64,000 bases of DNA from Meandrina meandrites. Taxonomy: Eukaryota; Cnidaria; Anthozoa; Scleractinia; Meandrinidae. The notes beneath the pieces were generated by a model that was given only the letters and a program-made list of their open reading frames with translations, did not search any database and was not told the origin of the DNA. Shown here one piece after another: positions 21,858 to 34,072 of this stretch. The translations under genes were made by a program, and so were the position numbers. Within the stretch, counting starts at the first letter, position 1; each line of letters opens with the position of its first letter. The DNA is taken from positions 9,523,201 to 9,587,200 of the forward strand of contig OY855913.1 of the NCBI GenBank assembly GCA_963693305.1, read 5' to 3'.

Positions 21858-23333
21858 ATACTACCTGAAAATGATTCACATCGGGGGATCTTCCAAGTAA
21901 AGCCGTGCTTATGACAAAACGTATTAAACTGCTTAACAAAATAAAACAATGAATATTTTTTCACCTCAGCATCAGCCTTAAAGCTATACTATACAGAGGA
22001 AAAATTTCAATTGTGAATACGGTAGCCTTGGAGTAGGGACGACAACAACAACAACAACAAATCGAATTTGCATTTGGCCGAGAAATCTTGCCATGTTACT
22101 ATGGTGGAAAACAGTCAAAATGGTCCTCCCGGCGCGCGAGCCATTTATAATAAACAGTCGAGATAAGTTTGAATCCTTTTTCCATGAAATGTTTAATCCC
22201 AGTGATCGTCTGTGTGAGTTAAGAAACAGCTTTGTTCGTTTTGTGTGTTTTTAGCCGTTTTATTTGAAATATTATTTGGTATTAAAAGGGACTTGTAAAA
22301 CTGAACTAGTATACTAAGTAAAATTCAGGAAAGAATAAACATTCTTGGGTAAAATACTGGTATTATCCTTGATACTTAAGTAAATGAAACAAAAAATGCA
22401 AATCAGATAGATACCATCGCAAAATTTAGAACTGTACATTTTGCTAAATAACTAGCACAGAGAATGTGGAATTCTAGGCTTAGAAATGCTGTTTGTGAAC
22501 AATTTCATATAATATAAATATTCCTTTTTCCAATACTCTTGGTTTTCTAGCAGGAACATTTGTTAGAATTCAAATTTAATAAAAACATGTAGAGAACCTT
22601 TTTTTTTTATTAGTAATATAAATGCTAATCAGGCTAGCTATGTGACAAGCAGATGGCGGATCGAGGAGAAAGTGAACTTTTTAATTAGGTGCCTTTATAG
22701 ACAAATGCTACAGCACGTCAGCCATTAACTCAGATGGTGACAATAAATTCATTTTGAGAAACGTTTACCTGTCTAGGATAAGAGATAACTCTGACAGGGA
22801 ACAACTGAACTGGAAATTTTTCAGTCGTCAGCCAATGTATTGAGGCTCTCTTCCAACACATCTTTAATTTTAGCTCAAAATATTTTGGTTAATAATTTTC
22901 TCACTGTTCGTTCAGGATAGTTGTTAACATTGATGATGTGCTTTCTGTTAAAGTGTTGGATAAATGTGAACGGTTTCATACTAAACGGGAAAAGTGTTCT
23001 TTGAGCCAGCAGATGCCTCATGTAAATGAGAAGCTGACGGTTTAAACATTTGTTGAAAGATCTTAAAAACCCATAGTTTTACCTTGCGCTTAACCAAAAT
23101 AACCAACAGTAAAATACGAAAAAAGGGAATCTTAAAGTACTTTCAAAGAAAACTAGGTGAATATTTGAATGAGTAAAATTGCAAAGTCACGGTTAACGTA
23201 CACCGGAAATTTGTAACCAAATTTTTCTCAACCAGTCTTTTACACAATCTTCCAGCATCTTCTAAGGTTTACAGATACGCTGACATTATTTTATACCCTG
23301 CAGGCTTTTGTCTCTTTTTTTCAGTCATTTCTG
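21858..23333. other. Intergenic between the GPCR and the patatin gene
   Basis: AT-rich; contains a (CAA)n stretch near 22040-22062 and a T-tract near 22602. These two genes converge here. No coding signal. Confidence 0.4.
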
Positions 23334-26300
23334 TCAGACAGTAATGTTAATACAATCATTTTGCTCTCTTTCTCTGTCACCATATTTGACAAAGCCAACA
23401 GCATTAGCATCTACGCATGCGCGGTACCCTGCACTGTGATACGCCGAGAACATCCGGGATGTGAAGAACTGATTGACAGTGCTGTGCTGTGGGAAGACGT
23501 TACAACATATTTTGGACAACCCCTGACAATCTTGTCGGTGACAGCACTCACAGCAACAGAGGGTTAGTTTACTGACTTCATCCTGTGTGAAAAACGCGCC
23601 GTCGGGTACATCATAAGAATGCAAATTAGTCAAACGGTTTCCATCCATTTCGTCACCGACTCCAAGTTGCGGAACTCTTGGTGCGATAAGCAGAATCTCT
23701 CCTTCGCCTTCTTCACCGAATTCATCACTGTGATAACGAACCTTGAATCTGGAAAAGGGAACAAAAAGAGCATTTACAAAGGGGATAATTTTATGACTGT
23801 TATTATTTACTTTGCATTGATTTTGTATAGATTTACCTGCAATTTATTTGTTTTCGCTTCTATCTTTCTACACCCTAATATTCGGTGTTAAAAATGTTTT
23901 TGAGCGGTGCTTTCGTGTGGTATTGGAAGTTTTTTTTGCTCTACAAGGTGGTTGTAATTTTCAAGTCAGTGGACTTAGTGTGTGACAATTCAAATGAAAT
24001 TGAAAGGTATTGAGCAGTACTGTCATGTAGTAGTGTTTATCAAACTGTACAAGGTGGTCCTGGGCCCAGTTGTTCAAAAGGTGTATAACTCTGTCCACCG
24101 GATAAATCGCTATCCAGTGGATAAGTATCGACAAAACAAACCACGCTATCCACTGGATAGTGATTTATCCGGTGGATAGCGTTCTCCACCCTTTGAACCG
24201 ACTGGGGCCTGGTGTGTGACCATTCCAATGAAAGCTAACACGCAGTACCGTCATCTGGTGATGTCGGACAATGCAACCCAATGGTGGCTTTTTTCTCTTT
24301 GCAAAAAGTTGCATCTTGTCTTTCTAATCAAGATTTAATAATAAAAAATAGGGTTCACCGAACCTGTTTTTGAGTTATTAGCAGCTGAAGCTAAAATTAA
24401 GGAGGTATTTAGAAGGTTATACTGTTGCTATGGTAACCTATCATGTCATAAAAATGATAGCAACGTGTCCATCAATCATTGGGCATTTATTTGACACCAT
24501 GATCGTAGCATCAACTGATAAATAGTGGTTGTAGTGATTCATCAAATCTAAGTCTTGAAAAGTACTGGAAACTGTCACCAGCTACCTTAACTCAGAGTGA
24601 TCTAAAACAAGTGTATTATCTTGGGAGACGTGCAGGAGTAAATTAAGTTAACTTGAGACGTTGCAAAATCATCCAGGCGAAGTAAAGAACTACATACTTG
24701 TAATAACATGGTTTTCCTCCGGAGTTTGGTCTCACAAACTTCTCCATGAGATCGAAAATAACGTCTTGTCCGTCTTCACTTAGAAACGAACAGTTTAGCT
24801 TGGTACGAGCAAGCATCAGTGCGTTCAAAAGGCTGTCCCCGTAGAATTGATCGTCGTGCTTATAACCGCCGTCAACAACAACAATCCTTCGCAGCCTTCT
24901 CTTTAACAGTGGTAAGATCGCGAGGTTTTCAAGATGGCCTCCATCGCTAAGCAGCAGTATAGGTGGCGGCATCGGGCCGGTGTTTCCTTTGGAAAACATT
25001 TCTCTCACAAAATAGACGAACGAAATGTGTACGATGAACCACCTGAATAAAAAAGAACAAACAAACAAAAAAAACAAGAATAACGTATGTTGACTCATGA
25101 TCAGGATTGGACTACCTTACAAAGCGTAGTGTTCATGTCATGTTACGTCATCATTATGTTGAAGTCTCCGGCGTGAATGACAGCGTCTGTTGAGCTACTC
25201 TCTTCTAAGGGATCTGGGAACGAGGTAACATCAATTGCACTCGAGGGTGTTTTCTCTCAGGCCGCATTCCTTTTAGAACTACAGGGTGAAATCGCGATTT
25301 CTCGAACCACCAAGAGAAAGGGGATGGCTTCGAGAAATCGGAAGTGTGAGATAAATCGGAGGTAAAGGGTGCTTACCATTTAGCCAAAAATCCGGAAATT
25401 TCGGTTGAAAATCAAATGGAAGAGTAATTTTCCGGAAAATCCGTTCGGAAACTGTGGCCTAGCTACCTCCAGAGGTACTCCTCTTTTTCCGTTCGGAACG
25501 GAACGTCAGAAATTTCCTTACAATTTGTACGGTTTCCCAGTTCCAGTCTCCCATCAACGGAAAACAATAACAGGAATCCGAACTACAAATAGTAAGCACC
25601 ATCTCTTTCGGTTGGTTTGCAAATTTTGAAAAACCCTTGCCATTATTCAATGGACATCCAAACCGGTTACGTCCAACCAATGGTTAGGACCCAAATTGCA
25701 GTGCTCGACCTATTGAATGAAATCTAAAAGAAGCGACATCTCTGTCGGGATCAGGCCGGACTCTTCGAGAAATCGCTTTCTTATTGCGGGTTCAAGAGAG
25801 GCCCGCAACACTAATCTTGACAGTGACCAGCGGATTGTGTATCACGCGTGCGCGCCACGTTTATAACAGGGACGTTCAGAACCGAAAGTTGAAAGTTTGG
25901 TCTTCCACCAAGAACGATTAGAATGCGAAAAATGTGTCAATCATGCATGCACAACAGTTTGCCGGATGAGATCGACGCTTCTGTCACATGGAAGATTGCA
26001 AACATAACGTTTTGCAGACGGTGTTTAGGCGTTGCTTTTGAGAAGATTTGCTGGGATTTATCGACGATGTCTGTTGTTCAAGCGCTGCTATTAAAAAGAT
26101 TGCCTTGATTTATCGACATTTTCTGTTGATCAACTTATGGCAAAATATCTATTAACTTAAACATGAATGTATTTTCCAATCTCAAAGTAGCCCTCTCGTA
26201 CCAGTTCCTTCTCTGTCCATTGCTAGGCCCGCACTTTCTAACCTGTGGTTACCACTAGGTTTAGTCCTTATACCTTGAAGCCACGAGGCCTTACTAATTT

Positions 26301-27031
26301 ATTATTATTATTTTCTTGTCAAGTCTTTGTTTTTTCGTTTCAGTTTTTTCCGTGCACGTTTTTCATGGTAATTAGTTTCGTTATTTAGGTTATTTGGGGA
26401 TTACGTAACGTTTCATATTTTCGTGTTCATTCTTTTCTGTTATTTCTATTGTTCTGTAGAGCGTCTTAAGTAGTTAATTTTTTTCGTTTTCGTTGTCACA
26501 AATCTTGTAAGTTTCGTTATTTTAGATATTTTTGTGCTTGTTTCATTTATTTCACGTCTAGTTTTCTGCTCTGTATTTAGTTTGTTTCAGTTTGGTTTTA
26601 TTTTCAGCGAATCGCTTGTTGAAGTGCGCATTTTCTGAGTTGTGTCGTTCTGGAGACAAATAAAGATATTTAGAAAACAGTCCTAAGAAAATACGCGCGC
26701 TGATTGGTTAAAAATCGTGTTTCTATTAAACAATTAGATTATGAGCTCGAGATTTCTATCGCGTGATAGTTGACGAGGGCGCAGCCCTAGTCAACTATCA
26801 CGCATAGAAATCGAGAGCGAATAATCTAATTGTTTTAGTATAAATCTTTTCTGGAACAGCCTCGACCAGTAAAATGTCTCAATCTTCTTCACGGACACTT
26901 CGAAAACGCAAAGAAGCGGCCGCCATTTTGTTAGCAAGGGCATACTGCTACGCTACTCACTATCTATCACTGAATAGATAGTGGGTAGCGTAGCCAATCA
27001 GAGCGCGGCATTTGTGATAGAACGCTAGTAG

Positions 27032-27062
<31 letters not shown>

Positions 27063-27188
27063 CTAGACGAACTAGCACGAGCTGTTGACGTGATGATGGC
27101 GCGAGCAAAGATAATTTACATTAAAGTTAACAAGTTGTTTTCGTTTTTTTCGTCGCGGTGTTTTCTAAAAGAAATAGAAAACATGTCT

Positions 27189-27224
<36 letters not shown>

Positions 27225-30200
27225 AGTTTGGGAGAACTCAAAAAGCTGTGGAAACACTCGCCTATCGGCTCGTGCTCTCACAGCATTTGTCGTTCTCCCA
27301 AACTTCCACTCGTGTTTCTATAGCTCGATAGAAACACGAAAGACATGTTTTCTATTTCTTAATTATTTCGGTTACATACCTGGCTACCTTTTCCCACCAT
27401 CTTGGTTGTTCCGAACCTGTGTCAATAAGAGCGATGAAGACCAGTACAAGATGTACCACAAAGAAGATTATTACTCCAATTTTAAGGGATGGTTCTATAC
27501 CGTGGTAAAGTGCTGGTACGACTATTAATGGAAGACCACGAAGAACATGGACAAGACACGGAAGTAATATCTGTGAAATTGCAAAACAACAGAAACAGAA
27601 TGTTTACATTATAAAAAACAACTTTGAGTTATCAATTAAAATTTGTAGAGTTAAGAAAAGATGACAGCTCAAAGTTGGGAGCAAAGCATAAAAAGGCTCT
27701 GTCGGACTAAATGCAGAGCTACAAATATTTCTTAATGTATGATGTAGTAAGGTCTTTTCTGCATCTTTCAGATGCATTGATTGATAACTGTGAAGTCAAA
27801 GTAACTATGGTCATGTTTTAACTACGCTCTTTGAGCACGACAGAAAAATTGAAATCTATCCTGCAAGTAACGTATTTTCAGGAAACGTTGTTTGTGCTCT
27901 TTCTTGAAAAGAGATAGGATTCCTGTAGAAAGTTCTGTGAATGTGGAACGGTCTTTCTAGGACCAAATGACCTGTCGTTCCATTCCCGCTACGATTTGAT
28001 GGCGTTACTAAATAAAATACAACGGACACGTCACCCGCTCGCGCCCTACTTCGCCCTCGCCATATAGAGAGGAAGAGGAAACAGCTAGAGGCTAACACGT
28101 ATAGGTATATACCACACAAGTGAATAGTGCTTTCCGCGCGCTCTGATTGGTTAACTCGGAGGTGATTAGCAAAGTACTATTCACGTCCGAGTAGCGAAGA
28201 GAAACAAAATGGCTTTCCGTGTCGCTTCGTTTACCGAAAGCAATGTTTTTGTCTGCTAGTTATTCAGGTTGTGTGGTATATACTAAGACAATTATTCAGG
28301 TCAGTGTCGGTGAAAGTTCCACTTTGGTGGATAATTGTTAATTACATACGTTCAACGGGCAAACATACCCTCGATGTAAAGCTTTCCCTTTTCACCGATT
28401 TAATGTCACTTAACATGGTAGCACCCATCTCGAATCCAAGAATTGTATGGAGACGAGTGAGCCCTTCAACCGTATAATCATATTTGCCCATGTGAGTGGA
28501 GAGCGCGGCCGCCGAGGTAGCCATAGCATCTGATAGCCTCACATCATCCGGCTCCAGTCTTCCTTTGAATTGTTCTTTGTTTGGGTCGCGATCAATACGT
28601 TCTATTTCTGCGGGCGACATTGTCAAAAGTTCATAACTGTACTTGGACGTCTGGCTTTTCTTCCAACGGTTAACCACAATGTTGGCCAAGTATTCAGGTT
28701 TCATGCCTTTCAGATCTGCTAATGTCAGTGGTCTCGCCTCCTCTTCGTCTGCTGCTGGCGTCAGGCATGTCCACAGAACACAAACGTCTTGCAGCCCAAT
28801 CCCGGAACATCCAGTCGCTCCCAGGCCTTCGCGGTGATAGAAAGCTCTCTGAAGTCTCCATCTGGAAAGAGAAAGATCGATGCTATGAACTCCATGTAAG
28901 GCATTTTCTGCGCAGACGCTCTTTGAGCTCGTCACGCATTCTTGGGATGAGAGCTAGCCGTGACGAATCCAAAGAGCGTCTACAAAGGTGGTTACTTTAT
29001 GGGATCTTTGCTTAATAACCTCGAAAGGGGTTGATTTAATCTTTTTAGACTGATTATAGAAAACATGTTTGCGTTTTTGCATATCATTGGCTGAAAGAGA
29101 CAATATCTTTGCAAAAATTGTAGCCTGTGCATGCGAGAGGGCTCACGTTTGGTAAAACAATTGTTGACGAGTCCAATCTATCCCAGACCTCTCCGCGTTG
29201 GGTTTGCTCGCGGACTCGTTTGAGTCGCGCGTGTATTTCCGCGTGTGAATCTAAGCTAGTGCCTGCTCGCAATCCAGCGTACGCAAAAAGGTGGCGACTG
29301 CCACATTTACCTATTATGCTTAGCTCGAGGCTAACACGTTAACTGATCAGTTTAACTGATCACTATACGGCACCTTAACTAACCTGTTGTAAATGTGTAC
29401 AGCTCTCTCGTGCACTGAAGCCACCATGGGGACAACCCATATGACAAAACCGGATGCAAAAAGCAACCGATTAAATAGCTTGGGTGAAAACATTATACCA
29501 ATTGCCTTTCCTTCGTAAACCTTCCAGTGAGTAACGTAAGAATAAAACAAAATAATCAGGACATAGGATGTTTTCTTTCGTAGCAGGGGAAGAACCAACC
29601 ACACTATGACGCACAAAGGCACGGAGGCGATCTTTGCCCACAGAGGGATTTTATCGAAGAAGTCATGGATAGAAAACGGGATGAAAGTGAGCACCAGAAA
29701 CGCGCCAAAAGTGTACTGGCTAAGCCGAACGAAAAGGCTCTGAAGTGGAGAGAGGCACTTTAATCGAAGAAAGACATGAAGTGCGATAAATAAAATGAAT
29801 AGAACAGCGAACAGTGTGATGGTGTAAGTCCCTGCAGTTCCCTGTCGATCAAGACAATATTGCCTAATGACCTGTACTACAGACAAGTCGAACGCAGCAT
29901 CGTCAGTTTTGCCGGACCTTTTCGCTGCCGCTTTCGCCACTGCATCGCAGTCCACTTTTTCGCGCAAGTACTTTCCAAAAAGGAGGTCAACCATGAAGGC
30001 GACTGGGCATGCGTACGATCCCCATATGATCATAGGCTGTACAAAGGTGACCAGAATAATAAGGCAGGACAAAATTATTGTGTCGAAGATTCCTTGGAGT
30101 GGCTTCTTCCAGTTGCAGACGTATCCTGTCCTATCCCTCATGTGGTCAAAGAATTCCTCGTGCCAGTCTCTGCGGGCTTCACCCTGCTTTCCTTGCCGTC

Positions 30201-30375
30201 TTTCCTCTCTGTATTTCCAGTCCAGGTAAGCTGTGCCTGTGTAACCACCCCCTGACACACAGCTTAAGTAATCCACCTTAACTTCACACTCAAGCAGTCT
30301 GCGCAAGACTCCAGAACAGAATGCCGCTGACCGAATGCCGCCGCCAGAAAAAGCCAATCCAGTGCTACTAGTCAT
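23334..30375 (-). CDS. Patatin-like phospholipase with membrane helices inserted in the catalytic domain
   Basis: Five exons on the minus strand, 30375-29384, 28861-28369, 27570-27380, 25042-24698 and 23748-23334, join in frame to 811 residues. Patatin enzymes hydrolyse acyl lipids with a Ser-Asp dyad. Visible parts are the oxyanion loop SGGGIRSAAF (10-19), nucleophile Ser41 in CVSGGGYTG, the conserved helix LSDAMATSAAALS (about 440-452) and the catalytic DGG motif SDGGHLENLAILPL with Asp592. Roughly six hydrophobic helices lie between residues 96 and 325 (for example IILSCLIILVTFVQPMIIW) and one or two more at 500-545, so the enzyme is an integral membrane protein. The C-terminus is Cys-rich (LCCCECCHRQDC). 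The start is the ATG just before the oxyanion loop; an upstream in-frame ATG lies at 30462, but a TTTTGTAG acceptor-like site sits between them, so a non-coding first exon is likely. Confidence 0.88.
23890..24270. repeat. Degenerate tandem repeat, about 105-bp unit
   Basis: TACAAGGTGGT occurs at 23942 and 24048, and GTGTGACNATTCNAATGAAA at 23979 and 24214. Motifs such as GAGCAGTACTGTCATGTAGT recur in a diverged copy. One unit is interrupted by the MITE at 24059-24212. It lies in the last intron of the patatin gene. Confidence 0.5.
24059..24212. mobile_element. Palindromic MITE, CCTGGGCCCAGTTG type
   Basis: The left end CCTGGGCCCAGTTGTTCAAA and the inverted right end TTTGAACCGACTGGGGCCTGG are followed inward by complementary blocks CACCGGATAAAT/ATTTATCCGGTG and CTATCCAGTGGATA. 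Total 154 bp. It is inserted in the tandem repeat. Confidence 0.75.
26727..26837. repeat. Foldback element, 50-bp arms
   Basis: TAAACAATTAGATTATGAGC (left) is the inverse of the right end (ATAATCTAATTGTTTTA). Inner blocks ATTTCTATCGCGTGATAGTT and AACTATCACGCATAGAAAT also pair. The loop is GACGAGGGCGCAGCCCTAGTC, itself near-symmetric. Confidence 0.7.
27170..27360. repeat. Foldback MITE next to a patatin splice donor
   Basis: AAGAAATAGAAAACATGTCT and its inverse (AGACATGTTTTCTATTTCTT, 27341-27360) form the outer arms. GTGTTTCTATCGAGTTATAG and AAAGTTTGGGAGAAC/GTTCTCCCAAACTT form the inner arms. In transcript sense it begins about 20 bp after the donor of the 27570-27380 exon. Confidence 0.7.
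27571..28368. other. Patatin intron 2
   Basis: No recognised element apart from AGTGCTTTCCGCGCGCTCTG / ATTAGCAAAGTACTATTCAC (28126-28185), an imperfect symmetric stretch resembling the small foldbacks nearby. Confidence 0.35.
28905..28985. repeat. Inverted repeat in patatin intron 1
   Basis: AGACGCTCTTTGAGCTCGTC (28915-28934) pairs imperfectly with GACGAATCCAAAGAGCGTCT (28962-28981). The rest of the 28862-29383 intron shows nothing recognisable. Confidence 0.5.
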
Positions 30376-30880
30376 CGTCACTACAAAACAAAAATACTCC
30401 ATCGAAATAACAAACAAAGTATGTGTATCCGTAATTAGCAGTTTTTGGAAGCTCCCCTCCACTCCATCCCCACAATTATATCAATTAAAAGGCTATAGAA
30501 TGCCCGTTAGAGTGCGGAACAAAGCTACCTAAAAAAAGCTCAGGATTCTTCAATCCGAGAGTTTATTTTCTTTCTTCCATTTCGTTACGACCATGCCGTT
30601 ACGTCTATTTGGTAACTTGAAATTTGTTATTTCATAATTCCACATGTAAAGTTGACCTTTACTCGTTTCTTTTCAGCCCATATTCTGAAAGTTATTCTTT
30701 ACCCGCTGATAGCACCCTTCCTTTCTCACCTTCTCCCATGAAATTATACAAAATAACTGAACGCCGTGATGCTGATCGTTCGACCCAACAGCGACGATAG
30801 AGCGATGCGCGCTTGTCGTATACGCGTACACGGTGTTAATATTTGGCAAGAACTTGCGCAATAACTGCTTTTAATGCGGG
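30376..30880 (-). promoter_or_regulatory. Probable 5' region of the patatin gene
   Basis: Sequence upstream of the patatin start on the minus strand, including the acceptor-like TTTTGTAG just before the ATG. No clear TATA box. Assignment rests on position only. Confidence 0.3.
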
Positions 30881-30884
30881 GATT

Positions 30885-31262
30885 CAACTGAAGGCCGTTC
30901 TCCCGCCGTTTGACATCGGTTTAATGCGAATATCTCGTTCGCGTTTCAAGCAATCCAGAAACTCTATCATCATTACACGAGGCTATGTTTTGCGGTGTTT
31001 GTAAATTTTTGGGCGATTTTTGGGGATGTTTGGGGGAAATAGGTTTTCTTAAAGGATAAGTAAAATTTAGAGAAATAAGAAATATTGAAGATTTAATGTG
31101 ATTTTAAAATTAGAATTTGATGTTAAAAATTAGCATATAGATGGACACCAAAACGGTCCCCTGACAACCTGAGGTGCTCTAGAGTGGGGGTCACTTTTCC
31201 TTCTTCTAACCCTTCTTTAAACCTCTTAAAATTTCACTCAAATTCACCTTTATCCCCGCCTC
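30885..31262 (-). mobile_element. Diverged copy of the 383-bp TTAA MITE (inverted relative to 43108)
   Basis: Shared blocks with the element at 43108-43490, in opposite orientation, include TTTAATGCGAATATCTCG, GATTTAATGTGATTTTAAAA and TCCCCTGACAACCTGAGGTG. Ends are degraded. It lies upstream of the patatin gene. Confidence 0.75.
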
Positions 31263-32200
31263 AACAGGAAGAAAATGTTTTAGAATGGAATGTTCTTCCT
31301 GTTTGTCATCAACAGCAAAACTTATAACACTTGCCACCTGCTCTGTGAGCAATATTTCAAAATCCGCTGTCATTCACCAATGCATTAAAAGGTTCTTTAA
31401 TAATTCACTTCAACAACTGGGAAGCCGTTTGATAAATTTTTACTAACACCAAATTAACTTGTTTCGCCGTGTCTTTAATATCATTTGAGATAAAAAGAAC
31501 TGATTATTTTGCATGTATTTCTGGGAATTTTGCTTTGGTGTAAACTGGTATAGTCTGGCAAAGTTGCGCAGTTAGTCCCTCCCGTCCTGTTCTCGCAATT
31601 TGTGAAACAGAACCCTAAGATCATCGAGGTAATGGGTGAGTTCAGGCCGTATATTGGCAAGGCCTCCTTAGATCCATGCAAAGTTTTAACTTTTTGAAGT
31701 CCTAATACTTCTATTCACAACTTGAAACTATTAAACTCTCCCTTTTGCTATCAAAATGACACCGAGTAAATGGATTAAAGGATTATAAGGTGGTTTCACA
31801 CAAAGCAAATTATGTGCAAAACGTAGGAGATGTCACGTAAGATAAAGATTTAAGACAAATCTTAAAAGGATTTCTATGCAATATTTACCGTTTCAATGAA
31901 AGTTTGAGGCGCTTTTCCAATGAAGTTATGTGCAGTCTTTTCAAGCAAACTTCGAACTGGGGTTTGATTAAATCGAGGCACGTTAGCGTCTCGTATTTCA
32001 CCTTTTAACGTATCAGATTACCTATACTGGACTGCGTGTCACAAGCATTCGAACGAGGCAGTTCTCAATCTCGATTAGCCGTTGCCCGACTCGCTACACA
32101 ACGATTCATCTCTTGGTTGAACACGAGCGTTGTGTGACCATCCAATCACAGGTTGTTCGGAGTCTGCCCTGATAACCCCAACCCTTCAAGTGAAGGTGAT
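31263..32200. other. Intergenic, no recognised element
   Basis: No splice-supported exon or repeat identified. Confidence 0.35.
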
Positions 32201-32204
32201 CCAG

Positions 32205-32600
32205 TGTATTGTGATGATGCCACAGTGGGGCACACACCAAACGGTCCACTCATCTGACATGGTATATAATCTTAGAGACAAGGCAAATAAGTTAGCTCTA
32301 CCTAAGTTTAGCTACCTTAGCTCTACCTGACCTACCTTAGCTCTACCTAAGCCCCGTACTGATTTTTTAAAACGAAGTTTCTTTTACAGTGGGGCACAGT
32401 TGTGGAATAGCCTTCCCCACGATGCCAGAGCTGCTAGATCCTTTAGCCACTTTAAAAGACTTATCAATCGCCTGATGTCTCCCTCGTGCTCCCACACGGC
32501 AAACATGTAAATCAGTTTTTTTTTAATGTGATGTAATCATTCTTAACTTGTAACTGATGTTTTTACCGTGTTTAAATAAAGCATATGATGATGATGATGG
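32205..32600 (+). pseudogene. LINE 3' end with ATG-repeat tail
   Basis: One frame gives HSSDMVYNLRDKANKLALPK, and after a short internal duplication (GCTCTACCTAA repeated, 32297-32350) continues as FLYSGAQLWNSLPHDARAA with an IN-x-LMSP ending at TAA. This is the C-terminal signature of non-LTR reverse transcriptases. AAATAAAGCAT(ATG)n closes the copy. 5'-truncated and broken. Confidence 0.7.
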
Positions 32601-32637
32601 TACCACACCACGCCTACCTTGAGGTCAGAGTTCAAAC

Positions 32638-32705
32638 GAGAGGCAGCGTAACCGAGTGGTTAGGGCGCTGATCTCGTTTCCCTTAAGTCCCGGGCTAGGC
32701 CCTCC
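32638..32705 (+). mobile_element. tRNA-like SINE head
   Basis: GTAACCGAGTGGTTAGGGCGC resembles the A-box and D-arm of a tRNA-Ser/Leu-derived SINE; a weak B-box (AGTCCCGGGCTAGG) follows. It does not fold as a complete tRNA. Confidence 0.45.
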
Positions 32706-33233
32706 ATTTCTTCGCTAACTGGCTCCCAAGTTTAACTCCTCGGCAACGTTTTGTAAATGACCAAACACTCCTGTTCAATTAAAAAAAGAACCAAAAAAAC
32801 ACACCTTCGTGATTTTCGTTCTTCAAACTACGCAGAATTTGGTCATTTCAGGTTGTCGTTCTGCAGGGGTTGGTCGCGCAGAGCTATTGTGTTGCTTGTT
32901 GCCGTTGTGGCTTGCTTTGCTTCAACTGGTTAGCCCCCTGCCGGCTAGGATTCTTAACAATCTTTTGCTCATTCGAAATTCCGTTAATAAACCAACCCGC
33001 CTAAAAGTTTAATTTCTCAATAAACGCCCCACCCCCCCAACCCCCCCCCCCCCCCCACCCCCTTCCCAATAACATTATTTGGTGCAGATTTAATGCAATC
33101 AGAAGTCAACTGGAAGATCTCCTCGGCTTCTGGTTGGATAATGACTGTACGAAAGAATGCGAATTAATTAATTAACATTCGCACTTTGGGGCTCCTTGCT
33201 GTAATATACTATACAACAATGTGTACAGTATGT

Positions 33234-34072
33234 GGTCCTTGGTCCGTGAGGTCCTTGGTCCGCGACTTTTTCGAATATCATTTAATATTTCCGTGATAAC
33301 TAAAATTCGGCTAGAAATGAATGTTTCCAATGATTTATTGATTATTCTTCTTCAATATGGCAATTTTTCAGCTTTTTTACTATCGGTTTACGGTGAGGAA
33401 TTCATGCTTGTCGCCAGACAGGTCAAATTGTCTTTCTTGAAATTTCAACTTTTCGCTGCTCCGTGAATTAGATGGTCGCGTTTACTGAGCTAGTGCACAG
33501 ATACAACGCAACGGGAAAACGTGTTTTTTTTGGAGAACAAGTAAATAGATGACCTGATTTCAGCTGCTGCGAAGAGATTTGCTGCAGAGTTTCAAATTTT
33601 TGATTTAGCGACTATTGACAATTATCAACAATTTTCGCATATGGGTCCTTGGTCCGCGACCTAGGACTTTGGATAACATATTTGTTTTAAACAATAATAA
33701 TTTAGTAAAATAATAAGCACTGGGTGTGCACATTGTTGCTGCGGCATCTATTCTCGCATCCAGTGTTTCAAAACTCATATTTAAAGGTAAAAGAAAAGAA
33801 ATTAAAACGCGTGTTTGTGTGGGAGACTCTCGTCTGAAAGAAATCTGAAGAAATTCCGGTTTTATTTTATACTCCGGTTTTATTTCATACACGCACCTCA
33901 CAACGACTTCCAACAAAAAGACTGAAGCTTAAAAATGCCAAGAATAATAAAGAATAGATCAAATGATGTTTCTTTTTTGGAAATTGTCGAGATTTACAGT
34001 TATTTTCAGGTTGTTTACATGATTCGCGGATGAAGGACCACATTTGCGGACCAAGGACCCGCGAGCACGGTC
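33234..34072. repeat. Element bounded by GGTCCTTGGTCCG motifs
   Basis: GGTCCTTGGTCCGTGAGGTCC and a second unit GGTCCTTGGTCCGCGAC lie at 33234-33267, a third copy at 33643-33659, and inverted copies (GCGGACCAAGGACC) at 34046-34059. This looks like a TIR-bounded sequence of about 840 bp with a noncoding interior. A C-tract lies just upstream at 33028-33060. Confidence 0.45.

Larger units (their letters stand above)
25043..27379. other. Patatin intron 3
   Basis: 2.3 kb. It contains a TCCGGAAAATTCCG-rich region at 25385-25480, a T-rich stretch after an ATT run at 26298-26690, and two foldback elements (26727-26837 and 27170-27360). No supportable gene. Confidence 0.45.

Noticed and set aside
25923..26108. 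Small Cys-containing ORF (CQSCMHNS...CRRC)
   Set aside because: Cys spacing hinted at a zinc finger, but there is no start context, no splicing partner, and the surroundings are AT-rich intron of the patatin gene.
33605..33916. 103-codon minus-strand ORF
   Set aside because: It lies inside the GGTCCTTGGTCCG-bounded repeat; composition and lack of motif suggest chance.
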